Part shown: piece after piece, positions 16,180-24,050 of the stretch | How positions within the stretch are numbered: the first letter of the stretch is position 1 | How the letters are laid out: each line of letters begins with the position of its first letter | Assembly (NCBI RefSeq): GCF_900089835.1 | Contig: NZ_OANU01000027.1 | Location: 1 to 46,927, forward strand | Length of the DNA: 46,927 nt | Direction: 5' to 3' | From: Vibrio thalassae | GTDB taxonomy: Bacteria; Pseudomonadota; Gammaproteobacteria; Enterobacterales; Vibrionaceae | Notes under the pieces: generated by a model | Told to the model about the DNA's origin: nothing | The model's database searches: none | The model's input: only the letters and a program-made list of their open reading frames with translations | Made by a program: the position numbers and the translations under genes

Positions 16180-17313
16180 TTAACCTTCACCAAGGCCGGA
16201 AGCGATCGCTTTACCAATGGCTTCTAGTGCCTCTGCTGCATCAAGGCCTTCAGCAGAGAACTGCAATTCGTGACCATGTTTTACCCCTAGAGCAATCACT
16301 TTCATTAGGCTCTTCGCGTTAACCGCTTTACCTTCACCGTTTAGGTTAGAAACCGTAATGGTTGATTCGAACTTCTTCGCTTCTGCCACTAACATTGCAC
16401 CTGGACGAGCGTGCAAACCATGCGCATTCTTAATCTTAAATACGGCAACGTTTCCGTCATTTGCATCGGCACTTGCTACTTCTTCGCCAGTGAAGAAACC
16501 CAGCACCTGTTCTGCGGATAGTGATAGCAACTTCTCTTGCTCTTGTTTGAATACCACTTCAGTGATTTTGTCGAGCATAGATTGGTGAGCATTGTTACAA
16601 GCTGCGAATGCGATCAGAGCGTGTACTGGTGTACCGTCTAACTCACATTGATTGATAGTTGAAACAAACGCCATACCTGTGCGAGTCACTGCCTTGTCGC
16701 TGCTCACTAGCCACAAACCTTTACCTAGGTGAGTAGGGGATTTAGTCACTAGGTCTGCAACGAATTCTGTTCCAGCACCGCCAGTATTTTTTAGCAGACC
16801 GCCAGCGACTGCTGCCATTTGAACCATGTCGCTTGCAGGGAAGTTAAGTTGGATAAGTGATGCGTCAAAATCTGCTTCAAGCTGAACATCACCATTAAGT
16901 AGGGCGATGATTTCGTTTGTTGACTTCGCATGCTTAAGCTTTTGTTCAACGCCGTCAGCAGACAGTACTTTGGTAAGCTGTTTTAGGATGCCTAAGTGCT
17001 CATCTGATTTTGCGGCAATACCAATTGCGACGTAAGCAGTGTTGCCGTCGCCCCAATCCACACCGTTAGGGAAGTGATGAACCGCAACGCCAGTTTGCTG
17101 AACTAGGTCGCGTGTGTCTGTCGTGCCGTGTGGAATGGCAATACCGTTGCCCAAGAAGGTAGAGTTTTGACCTTCACGATTAAGCATCCCGTCGACATAA
17201 CCTTCCTGAACTAATCCCTTTTCTGTGAGATCAGCTGCGATCACTTTGATTGCGCTTAGTTTGTCGTCCGACGATTGATTGAGTTTGATGTTGTTATTGT
17301 TTAGTTCAAGCAT
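16180..17313 (-). CDS. fruB: Fructose PTS diphosphoryl transfer protein (EIIA-HPr fusion)
   Basis: This cytoplasmic phosphocarrier feeds phosphate from enzyme I to FruA. It has 377 residues. The N-terminal EIIA-Fru domain (about 1-145) has GIAIPHGTTDT with phosphorylated His62. A central spacer region follows (about 150-285). The C-terminal HPr-like (FPr) domain (about 288-377) has NAHGLHARPGAMLV, with the phosphorylated histidine at His301, and a KSLMKVIALGVKHG segment. It is the first gene of the operon. The ATG at 17313 faces the Cra-operator region shared with divergent cra. Confidence 0.95.
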   Translation of the reverse strand: MLELNNNNIKLNQSSDDKLSAIKVIAADLTEKGLVQEGYVDGMLNREGQNSTFLGNGIAIPHGTTDTRDLVQQTGVAVHHFPNGVDWGDGNTAYVAIGIAAKSDEHLGILKQLTKVLSADGVEQKLKHAKSTNEIIALLNGDVQLEADFDASLIQLNFPASDMVQMAAVAGGLLKNTGGAGTEFVADLVTKSPTHLGKGLWLVSSDKAVTRTGMAFVSTINQCELDGTPVHALIAFAACNNAHQSMLDKITEVVFKQEQEKLLSLSAEQVLGFFTGEEVASADANDGNVAVFKIKNAHGLHARPGAMLVAEAKKFESTITVSNLNGEGKAVNAKSLMKVIALGVKHGHELQFSAEGLDAAEALEAIGKAIASGLGEG

Positions 17314-17624
17314 GTTCGCTTACCCACGTTGTTCTGTTCTTGAATCGATTTTTGGTTTTTCTTTACGCTAACTGAATCGATTCAGCAAAATTTTAAAAAA
17401 ATTCAGCAAAGCGTGTTTGTTACCCTCCGACTTTGCTGTCGCTAGTCCCTATGTAGACAGACACGTTGTGTTGTTCGTGTCGCTGTAAATATAGGCCAGT
17501 TTTCAAAACTGTGAACTTTGCTGAATCCTTTCAGCTTTTATACTGAACCGATTCAGCTTATAATTCAACTTGTCAGTTAGGTTTGAATTCATTTATATGA
17601 TCTAAAGCACAAAAAGGATCGAGT
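17314..17624. promoter_or_regulatory. Divergent fruB / cra control region with three Cra-like operators
   Basis: Three dyads of the Cra/FruR type are seen: CTGAATCGATTCAG (17372-17385), GCTGAATCCTTTCAGC (17520-17535) and CTGAACCGATTCAG (17543-17556). Partial copies occur at 17341 (TGAATCGATT) and 17401 (ATTCAGC). The pair at 17520/17543 is nearer cra, and the one at 17372 is nearer fruB. This agrees with the known Cra consensus (TGAAWC...) and with autoregulation. Confidence 0.8.
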
Positions 17625-18602
17625 ATGACTTTAGATGAAATAGCGAAGTTAGCAGGGGTGTCAAAGACCACAGCAAGCTATGTAATCAATGGTAAAGCGC
17701 AGAAATATCGAATTTCTGAAAAAACCCAAAAAAAGGTAATGGCGGTTGTCGAACAGCATAATTACCGTCCCGATCACGCTGCGTCATCACTACGTGCTGG
17801 CCATAGTCGTTCATTTGGCTTAATCATTCCTGATCTAGAAAACACCAGTTACGCACGCATTGCAAAACTGCTTGAACAAAATTCTCGTAAAGCAGGGTTC
17901 CAAATTCTTATTGGCTGCTCGGACGACGATCCTGAAACGGAAAAGTTGGTGGCAGATGCCTTAGTCTCGCGTCGAATTGATGCATTGTTTGTGGCCAGTG
18001 CGATTACCGAGGCCAGTGACTTTTATCTCACCATCCAAAATCGTGGTACTCCAGTAATAGCGATTGACCGTTCGTTAGACGATGAACACTTTAGTTGTGT
18101 GATTAGTGAAGATTTTGGCGCTGCGTTTGAGCTGACTCACTCGGTTATCGACACCAGCACTCAATCTATTGGGCTTATCGGCGCGTTGCCTGATTTGAAC
18201 ATCTCTCGCGAACGACACTTAGGTTTTGAGTCTGCTGCGAAAGAGGCGGGTATTAAGTGCTTCTTCACCTATGGTGAGCATTTTAACAATGATGAAGGTA
18301 AGCGGGTGTTTAGTGACTGGGTCAAGTCGAACTCTATACCTGACGCGATTGTTACGACGTCCTATACCTTGCTGGAAGGTGTCTTGGATGTACTTATCGA
18401 GCAACCCGAATTAATGGGTAAGATTAAACTTGCCACATTCGGTGATAATCGGTTACTAGATTTTCTACCAACAAAAGTGAATTCATTACCTCAGCAGTTT
18501 GAACTGATTTGCGATAGTGCCTTGGAGCTGGCATTAAATGCCTCTGCAAAACGCTATAAGCATGGTGTTGAATTGATCCCTAGAAAACTGAAAACTCGCT
18601 AA
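17625..18602 (+). CDS. cra: Catabolite repressor/activator, LacI family (FruR/Cra)
   Basis: This 325-residue LacI-family regulator has the characteristic FruR start MTLDEIAKLAGVSKTTASYVINGKA, a hinge helix region (HAASSLRAGHSRS) and a periplasmic-binding-protein-like effector domain (GLIIPDLENTSYARIAKLLE onwards). It is divergent from fruBKA with three Cra-type dyads between them, so identity is well supported. In related bacteria fructose-1-phosphate releases Cra from fru operators. The ATG has AAAGGATC upstream. It is probably also a regulator of distant carbon genes, which is family knowledge and not visible here. Confidence 0.93.
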   Translation: MTLDEIAKLAGVSKTTASYVINGKAQKYRISEKTQKKVMAVVEQHNYRPDHAASSLRAGHSRSFGLIIPDLENTSYARIAKLLEQNSRKAGFQILIGCSDDDPETEKLVADALVSRRIDALFVASAITEASDFYLTIQNRGTPVIAIDRSLDDEHFSCVISEDFGAAFELTHSVIDTSTQSIGLIGALPDLNISRERHLGFESAAKEAGIKCFFTYGEHFNNDEGKRVFSDWVKSNSIPDAIVTTSYTLLEGVLDVLIEQPELMGKIKLATFGDNRLLDFLPTKVNSLPQQFELICDSALELALNASAKRYKHGVELIPRKLKTR

Positions 18603-18762
18603 AAGATAAAAACTATCATGTCGTGGTAGTGACGATAGAAGGCACCGAGACGGCACAGTTTGCAAACAGAACCAGCTCCCAACTCATCACACCCTCAACT
18701 CATAACAATAGACAGGTGGCCTATAATTAATGGGACACAGGTTATTCGTAGGAGAGAAATCG

Positions 18763-19242
18763 ATGGTTTTAAGAAACGTTCTAGGACTAGGGGTGACCGG
18801 GTTTGGTATTTATGTTGCGCCTAAGATCATTGAAAACTATGAGACAGCAATCTCCATGCAAGGCCCATATAATCCAAACGGCAGTACTCGGGTGGATGCA
18901 ATTCTTGCCACAAATCATTGCCGACATGGTCAAGTGGGATTTGGGGTCAATGGTTGTATCAAGATGATTTATATCGGGATGAAAACATTTGGCGAAGCGG
19001 AGATCGTCAGTGTGTTTTGCAGTCGTAACGTACAGAGGATGCTGTCTGCGCCGAGTACGTGGCCCGATCATTTGGCGGTTGCGAAAGCGGAAGTCAAATA
19101 TTGGCAAGGTATTGCAGACAATCCTAAAGATTGGGAGCAGACCATCGGCTCTAGTGTTGCGACTATGTTTAATGCTCAGAGTAGGGTGGTGATACAAGGA
19201 ACGATGGAACAGTTCAGAAATAAATTGCTTGGCAAGAGTTAG
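18763..19242 (+). CDS. Hypothetical protein, unknown function
   Basis: This 159-residue protein is read from ATG 18763. That start is preferred over the upstream in-frame ATG 18730 because GGAGA lies seven bases before it. The N-terminus (MVLRNVLGLGVTGFGIYVAPKIIENYE) is moderately hydrophobic and could be a weak signal anchor. The rest has scattered Cys (ATNHCRHG, GVNGCIKM, VFCSRN) and a helical C-terminal half. No family was recognised. It stands alone between cra and a small lipoprotein gene on the other strand. Confidence 0.6.
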   Translation: MVLRNVLGLGVTGFGIYVAPKIIENYETAISMQGPYNPNGSTRVDAILATNHCRHGQVGFGVNGCIKMIYIGMKTFGEAEIVSVFCSRNVQRMLSAPSTWPDHLAVAKAEVKYWQGIADNPKDWEQTIGSSVATMFNAQSRVVIQGTMEQFRNKLLGKS

Positions 19243-19288
19243 TGCTGTTCTGTGGGAAATGTAAGGGTCTTAACCGTTCTTGCTTGAG

Positions 19289-19324
19289 GAAAAAATCCCT
19301 TGTTACTTAATGCAACAAGGGATC
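19289..19324 (-). terminator. Terminator after small lipoprotein gene
   Basis: Perfect arms ATCCCTTGTT and AACAAGGGAT with a short loop lie between the convergent genes ending at 19242 and 19330. A-rich sequence on the left gives T residues on the minus strand. Confidence 0.7.
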
Positions 19325-19329
19325 GTTTA

Positions 19330-19503
19330 TTACTGTTGAGCGCAGTTGATATCGCCTAAGGCCGTGCAAATCTCTTTCTCACGCTGAGCATCTTGCTCCA
19401 TTTTGTTGCCAATTTCTTGGTTATTGCGATATTCATTTGATGGGGCGCAACCAGCGATCAAAATGAGCGCGCCCATTGCCAATAATGCTTGATACTTCTT
19501 CAT
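19330..19503 (-). CDS. Small predicted lipoprotein
   Basis: This 57-residue protein starts MKKYQALLAMGALILIAGCAPS. It has a basic N-region, a hydrophobic core and the lipobox LIAGC with lipidated Cys19, typical of a lipoprotein signal peptide. The mature part is only 39 residues, polar and Glu/Gln-rich with two further Cys (ICTALGDINCAQQ). The start at 19503 has GGAGTGG about 11 bases upstream, which favours it over longer upstream reading. No function is known. It may be an entericidin-like or envelope-associated small lipoprotein, but no family was recognised. Confidence 0.7.
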   Translation of the reverse strand: MKKYQALLAMGALILIAGCAPSNEYRNNQEIGNKMEQDAQREKEICTALGDINCAQQ

Positions 19504-19663
19504 GCTACCACTCCTCATCCTTGGGTCATTTATTCTGTATTTATAAGCAAACACTATAGATTGAAAGAGATTGCTGTACAACCATATGAAATTTGGTTGG
19601 TGGTGAATTGAGCAAATGGGCGCCAACAATGGGTACTAACCCAGTAGCACCCGAAAGGCTGAC

Positions 19664-20500
19664 TTAACCCTTTACCGCACCGGCGGTCAAACCGTCAATA
19701 AGCTTACGAGAGCTAATCACGAACATCACCATAAGAGGCAGTACGGCAATGGTAACGCCACTGAAGATTGCGCCATAAGGGACTAATCCAGTGCTTCCTT
19801 GCAGCGCTCGCAGCGCGAGAGGTACGGTGTACATCTCCATGTCGTTCATTACCACTAGTGGACCCATGAAGTTGTTCCATTGACCAATGAAGACGACAAG
19901 CCCCAGCGTGCCCAACGCAGGTTTGATCAATGGTACGACGATACGCCAGTAGATGCCGAATTCACTGCATCCATCCACTCTTGCCGCTTCAATGAGCTCT
20001 CTAGGTATGGCACTGCCAATATATTGTCTCATCAAAAAGATGCCCATCGCACCGCACGCCATGGGGACATAGAGTGCTTTGGGAGTATTCATCCAACCAA
20101 GAATCGACATGATTAAAGCGGTTGGAATCATGCTTAAAAACGCAGGCAGCATGAGAGTACCCATAATAAATACGAACAACACCTTTTTATACCGAAACTC
20201 AAACATGGCGAATGCGTAACCGGCTAACGAGCAAAACAATAAGTTTAATGCAGTGGTAATAGCAGCGACGTAAAAACTCCAACCTAAGTTTTTCCAAAAG
20301 TAAGGTAAGTATTCGATAAGGGCTGCCAAATTATTGCTTAGTTCATTGCCAAACCACATGGGTGGCGGAACAGACATAATGGCCGTGTTATCGTGAGTTG
20401 CGAATACAAACATGAAGTAAAAGGGCGCTAGCATAACGATTGCACCGAAGGCGACAAAACCATACGCCGTGATTTGCCCAGCGGAGAAATTAGTTTTCAT
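19664..20500 (-). CDS. Carbohydrate ABC transporter permease (MalG type)
   Basis: This 278-residue inner-membrane permease has about six helices. The cytoplasmic EAA loop that contacts the ATPase is visible as ELIEAARVDGCSEFGIYWRIVVPLIKPA. A C-terminal extracytoplasmic/TM segment and a short basic tail (SRKLIDGLTAGAVKG) match MalG-type permeases (about 275-296 residues). The start at 20500 was chosen for GGAGAG upstream. It overlaps the end of the MalF-type gene by 11 bases, so translation is probably coupled. It is the last gene in the operon from the ARH-fold gene, and the sugar it carries is not known. Confidence 0.93.
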   Translation of the reverse strand: MKTNFSAGQITAYGFVAFGAIVMLAPFYFMFVFATHDNTAIMSVPPPMWFGNELSNNLAALIEYLPYFWKNLGWSFYVAAITTALNLLFCSLAGYAFAMFEFRYKKVLFVFIMGTLMLPAFLSMIPTALIMSILGWMNTPKALYVPMACGAMGIFLMRQYIGSAIPRELIEAARVDGCSEFGIYWRIVVPLIKPALGTLGLVVFIGQWNNFMGPLVVMNDMEMYTVPLALRALQGSTGLVPYGAIFSGVTIAVLPLMVMFVISSRKLIDGLTAGAVKG

Positions 20501-21494
20501 CGCTCTCTCCTTGGTTTTTATCTGAGAACAGTTTGTTATTGCCCCAAGATAAAGTGGCAATGATCATAAATAGAATCCAAGAAATTGCTGATGCCGTACC
20601 AAAATCCCCTTCTTGGAACGCGGTAATGTACATGTGCATAGCGGCAGATTTTCCTGCTTGATCTATACCGCCTGTACCATTGGTGATGATAAACGGTTCT
20701 TCGAAGATCTGCAGACTGCCAATGATAGACAGCGTAATGGCAAAGAACATCATTGGTTTGAGCATGGGCAGCGTAATGTAGAAGAACTGCTTTATTCTGC
20801 TTGCACCATCGATAGTGGCAGCTTCATACAGATCTTTTGGAATAGTTTGCATTGCTGACAGGTAAAGAATGGTATTCCAACCGACATAGCGCCAAAACAC
20901 AACGAATGAAATCATGCCTTTGGTATATTCAGGTTGGTTCCAATCGATATTTTGTGTTGGGAAAATCCAAGCAAAGGGCTCGATGCCGCCGATAGAGATA
21001 GTGCCAATAGAGGTAAGCACCATATTCACCAAGCCGTAATCTCGAGAGAATAACGTCGTAAAGATCATCGCGACAGCGACGGTTGAGGTGATGTAAGGTA
21101 AAAAGTAAACGCCGATGACCCCATTTCTGGCGCGTTTAAAACTGGTATGGATGAAGAAAGCCAGTGGTATAGCGACGAGGTGCTGAGGGACACCTGATGC
21201 TAATGCCATCCAAAATGTGTTGTAGAGTGACTTGTGAAACCAGTCATCAGTGAGGGCAAATTGATAGTTCTCCCATCCTACCCATTCCATGGCACTGAGT
21301 CCCGCAGCAGGTTCCCAATAATGGAAAGAGAGGTAAAGGGAAAATAGCATCGGGAAAATACCAAATACCAAGAATATAATGAAAAACGGGCTGATAAATA
21401 GGTAGGGTACCCATTTATGGCTTTTGGCTCGCCATTGATGCCAGGTCGTCGTTTTTTCAGTCGGTTTACTAGTGGAAATAATGTTAGCGGACAT
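20490..21494 (-). CDS. Carbohydrate ABC transporter permease (MalF type)
   Basis: This 334-residue inner-membrane permease has a cytoplasmic N-terminal tail followed by six or more helices (starting VPYLFISPFFIIFLVFGIFPMLFSLYLSFHY). The EAA loop DLYEAATIDGASRIKQFFYITLPMLKP is present. Length and topology fit the lactose/glycan branch of MalF-type permeases without the large periplasmic loop of true MalF. AGGAAG lies about nine bases upstream of the ATG. It pairs with the MalG-type permease (11-base overlap) and the ATPase and binding protein encoded upstream in the same operon. Confidence 0.93.
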   Translation of the reverse strand: MSANIISTSKPTEKTTTWHQWRAKSHKWVPYLFISPFFIIFLVFGIFPMLFSLYLSFHYWEPAAGLSAMEWVGWENYQFALTDDWFHKSLYNTFWMALASGVPQHLVAIPLAFFIHTSFKRARNGVIGVYFLPYITSTVAVAMIFTTLFSRDYGLVNMVLTSIGTISIGGIEPFAWIFPTQNIDWNQPEYTKGMISFVVFWRYVGWNTILYLSAMQTIPKDLYEAATIDGASRIKQFFYITLPMLKPMMFFAITLSIIGSLQIFEEPFIITNGTGGIDQAGKSAAMHMYITAFQEGDFGTASAISWILFMIIATLSWGNNKLFSDKNQGESDEN

Positions 21495-21520
21495 ATAAAA
21501 CTTCCTGTAACTATTCTCGA

Positions 21521-22606
21521 TTAGGCAGCATGCAAAACTTTGCCTTCAGTGTTAAAGACATGCGTTCGTTTCACATCAAAAAACAGCTCGATGTCTTCAC
21601 CTTCAAGTCGAGTGAGAGAATCCGAAGAGTCGATTTCTGCAAGGATTTTGTTGTCGCCTAATTGACAGTGTAAGTGGTACATTGACCCAAGAAGTTCAGC
21701 ATGAATCAAGCGCACTTTAACGCTGGAAACGTGGTCAGACTCAATGGCTTGTCGATTAAGGTACAGATCGCTTGGGCGCACGCCATATTCAATGCCTTCG
21801 TGCGAGTTATGCAAACTGCGGTCAAGCTCCACCACTTGATCATTAATATGCAGTCCCCGTGAACTCGACATGCTGGCAGGAATAATATTCATCTCTGGGC
21901 TACCAATAAACGTCGCGACAAACCGACAGGAAGGGGAGTCGAAAATCTCCTTTGGTGTGCCAATTTGGGCAATATAACCATCTTTTAAGATAACGACGCG
22001 ATCCGCTAGGCTCATAGCTTCTACTTGGTCATGCGTTACATAAAGTGTGGTGGTTTTAAGCTTTTGGTGCATGGCTTTAATTTCCGCGCGCATGCTACCC
22101 CTTAGTTTGGTATCAAGGTTGGAAAGTGGCTCATCAAATAGAAATACTGATGGCACACGGACCATAGCACGGCCCATGGCAACACGTTGTCTCTGACCGC
22201 CAGAAAGCGCTTTAGGATAACGTTTAAGCATCTGAGTCAGCTCTAAGGATTCTGCGACAGCAGCGACTTGTTGTTTAATATCCTCTTTACTGTGGCCTGC
22301 CATTTTGAGTGGGAAAGCGATGTTTTGCTCTACGGTCATGTGTGGGTAGAGGGCGTAGCTTTGAAATACCATCGCGGTATCGCGGTCGGTAGGGTGGAGG
22401 TCATTTACTAAACGATCACCAATATAGATTTCACCTTCAGAGATGTCTTCCAATCCAGCGAGCATTCGCAGTGTGGTGGACTTCCCACAGCCAGATGGCC
22501 CCAAAAATACGACAAACTCGCCATCGTTAATGTGCAGGTCAAACTGCTTAACGACTTCAGTTTTGCCATAGCGTTTTTTCAAATTCTTAAATGTTACAGA
22601 AGCCAT
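21521..22606 (-). CDS. Carbohydrate ABC transporter ATP-binding protein (MalK/UgpC type)
   Basis: This 361-residue ATPase energises the importer. Walker A is GPSGCGKST (36-44), the Q-loop is in [11 protein letters not shown], the signature is [14 protein letters not shown] (134 onward), Walker B is VFLFDEP (154-160), and a switch His is in [13 protein letters not shown]-terminal OB/TOBE domain (about 240-361) is typical of MalK/UgpC-type proteins and may bind regulators such as EIIA. It is shared by a MalF/MalG pair directly downstream, 26 bases away. Some proteins of this type serve several sugar importers in one cell. Confidence 0.94.
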   Translation of the reverse strand: MASVTFKNLKKRYGKTEVVKQFDLHINDGEFVVFLGPSGCGKSTTLRMLAGLEDISEGEIYIGDRLVNDLHPTDRDTAMVFQSYALYPHMTVEQNIAFPLKMAGHSKEDIKQQVAAVAESLELTQMLKRYPKALSGGQRQRVAMGRAMVRVPSVFLFDEPLSNLDTKLRGSMRAEIKAMHQKLKTTTLYVTHDQVEAMSLADRVVILKDGYIAQIGTPKEIFDSPSCRFVATFIGSPEMNIIPASMSSSRGLHINDQVVELDRSLHNSHEGIEYGVRPSDLYLNRQAIESDHVSSVKVRLIHAELLGSMYHLHCQLGDNKILAEIDSSDSLTRLEGEDIELFFDVKRTHVFNTEGKVLHAA

Positions 22607-22632
22607 AGTTATCTACTTACCTAAGATGGAGG

Positions 22633-22656
22633 GCCTCCTAACAATGGCTAGGAGGC
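22633..22656 (-). other. Intercistronic hairpin after the binding-protein gene
   Basis: Arms GCCTCCTA and TAGGAGGC with an eight-base loop lie in the 74-base gap between the solute-binding protein and the ATPase gene. Hairpins in this position often stabilise the upstream mRNA, so binding protein is made in excess of membrane parts. Confidence 0.65.
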
Positions 22657-22680
22657 GCTTTGAATATTGATGAAACTAGG

Positions 22681-23931
22681 TTAGCGGCGTGCGCGACGTT
22701 TAATTTGACGAGCGGCATCGGATAACGCTTGATCAATCTCGACGTTACGTGTCAGTACAGATTGAAGCGCATCATCGACAATCTGCTCAGCGATAGGGTC
22801 GTGGCGATGTGCTTTGATAGCTGGAATGTTGGCAGCAGCCAGTTTCCACTGCATGCGAGCTTGAGTACCGCCTAAGTATTCAACAGGCTGTTCCATAAAC
22901 TCAGAGTTTTGCGCTTCGATTAAAGAAGGGAAGATATTGAGCTGTTCGAATACTTCCATCTGAATATCAACACGTTGACTCATAAACTCAATAAACTTCC
23001 ACGCTTCATCTTTGTGTTCTGCGCGTTTTGGAATAGCCAAGAATGAGCCGCCCCAACTGGCGAACGTATTGGCAGGAAGATCCGCGGTACGCCACACATT
23101 TTCTCCCGGAGAGATCCACCCATTAAAATGACCGCCAAGCCACGACCCCATCATTTGACTGGCAATATCACCACGGCGAAGCCCTTCGGTCCACTCGGTA
23201 CTCCACGCTTTAACCTGAGCATCTAGCTTTGCATCGCGCACTTGTTTAGCCAGCTTGAAGGCTTGTTTGAAACGGTCGGATTCGACCATGATTTTGTTGT
23301 TTTGGTCAAAGTAGATAGATTCGCCATCTTTTAAACCGGAGCGAATGACAATGTCTTTCACATCCACCGCATCAGCCACGAGATAGGAGCCGGTTTTCTC
23401 TTTGATCTTCTTACCAGACTCAATGAAAGAATCCCAATCGCGAAGCAGCTCTTCTTGAGTGACACCAGCTTTTGCTAACACTTCACTGTGATAGAAAATC
23501 GCACCTGGGCCGATATCCACGGGTAGGCTGGACTGTTCACCTTTTGTATTTTGACCGAGTGGAATCGTAAATGGTGAAAACGAATCAGCAAACTGACCAG
23601 CATTGTAAGGTGGCAAGTTAAGATCTTCTAAACCGCCAGCATTGGCAAAACGGCCGATGTAACCGACTTCAATCGCCATCACGTCTGGGACGTTCGCACC
23701 AGTGGACAGTGATGTTGTCATCGCCGTGTGATGGTCATCAAATGCTAATGAGGTTAGGTTTATCTTAATGTCTGGGTTTTCTTTCTCAAACATAGGGATC
23801 GCCATGCGGATCGCTTGGTCATAGTTAGCAAACGCTGCCACATTTAATGTCGTTTGCGCCCATGCCGTGCCAGATAGTGTTGCTAGCGCGATAGCAGAGA
23901 CAAGTTTGGAGTATTTAATTGCTGTTTTCAT
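22681..23931 (-). CDS. Extracellular sugar-binding protein of ABC importer
   Basis: This 416-residue periplasmic solute-binding protein (SBP_bac_1/MalE-like) has a clear Sec signal peptide, MKTAIKYSKLVSAIALATLSGTAWA, cleaved before QTT. The mature part starts with LNVAAFANYDQAIRMAIPMFEKENPDIKI, and further family blocks include NVPDVMAIEVGYIGRFA and AWKFIEFMSQ. It delivers the sugar to the MalF/MalG-type permeases encoded downstream. The preceding gene is the ARH-fold enzyme; 119 bases with a 7-bp dyad separate them. A C-terminal Arg-rich end (AARQIKRRARR) is unusual for a periplasmic protein. Confidence 0.93.
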   Translation of the reverse strand: MKTAIKYSKLVSAIALATLSGTAWAQTTLNVAAFANYDQAIRMAIPMFEKENPDIKINLTSLAFDDHHTAMTTSLSTGANVPDVMAIEVGYIGRFANAGGLEDLNLPPYNAGQFADSFSPFTIPLGQNTKGEQSSLPVDIGPGAIFYHSEVLAKAGVTQEELLRDWDSFIESGKKIKEKTGSYLVADAVDVKDIVIRSGLKDGESIYFDQNNKIMVESDRFKQAFKLAKQVRDAKLDAQVKAWSTEWTEGLRRGDIASQMMGSWLGGHFNGWISPGENVWRTADLPANTFASWGGSFLAIPKRAEHKDEAWKFIEFMSQRVDIQMEVFEQLNIFPSLIEAQNSEFMEQPVEYLGGTQARMQWKLAAANIPAIKAHRHDPIAEQIVDDALQSVLTRNVEIDQALSDAARQIKRRARR

Positions 23932-24006
23932 TGCTATATCTCTTTAATGTTAGGGTAAGCGCTCAGTTTTTTATTGTTGTCCGCTGAGTCACTTTAGTGT
24001 TGATGC

Positions 24007-24027
24007 TAGTGACCAATCAAGTCACTA
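24007..24027 (-). other. Intercistronic dyad before the binding-protein gene
   Basis: TAGTGAC and GTCACTA arms with a seven-base loop lie in the gap between the ARH-fold gene (stop at 24051) and the binding-protein gene. A further CTCAG/CTGAG dyad lies at about 23962-23987. Either could separate expression levels within the operon. Confidence 0.45.
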
Positions 24028-24050
24028 GGTCAGGTAAGCGTAAGTTTGTT

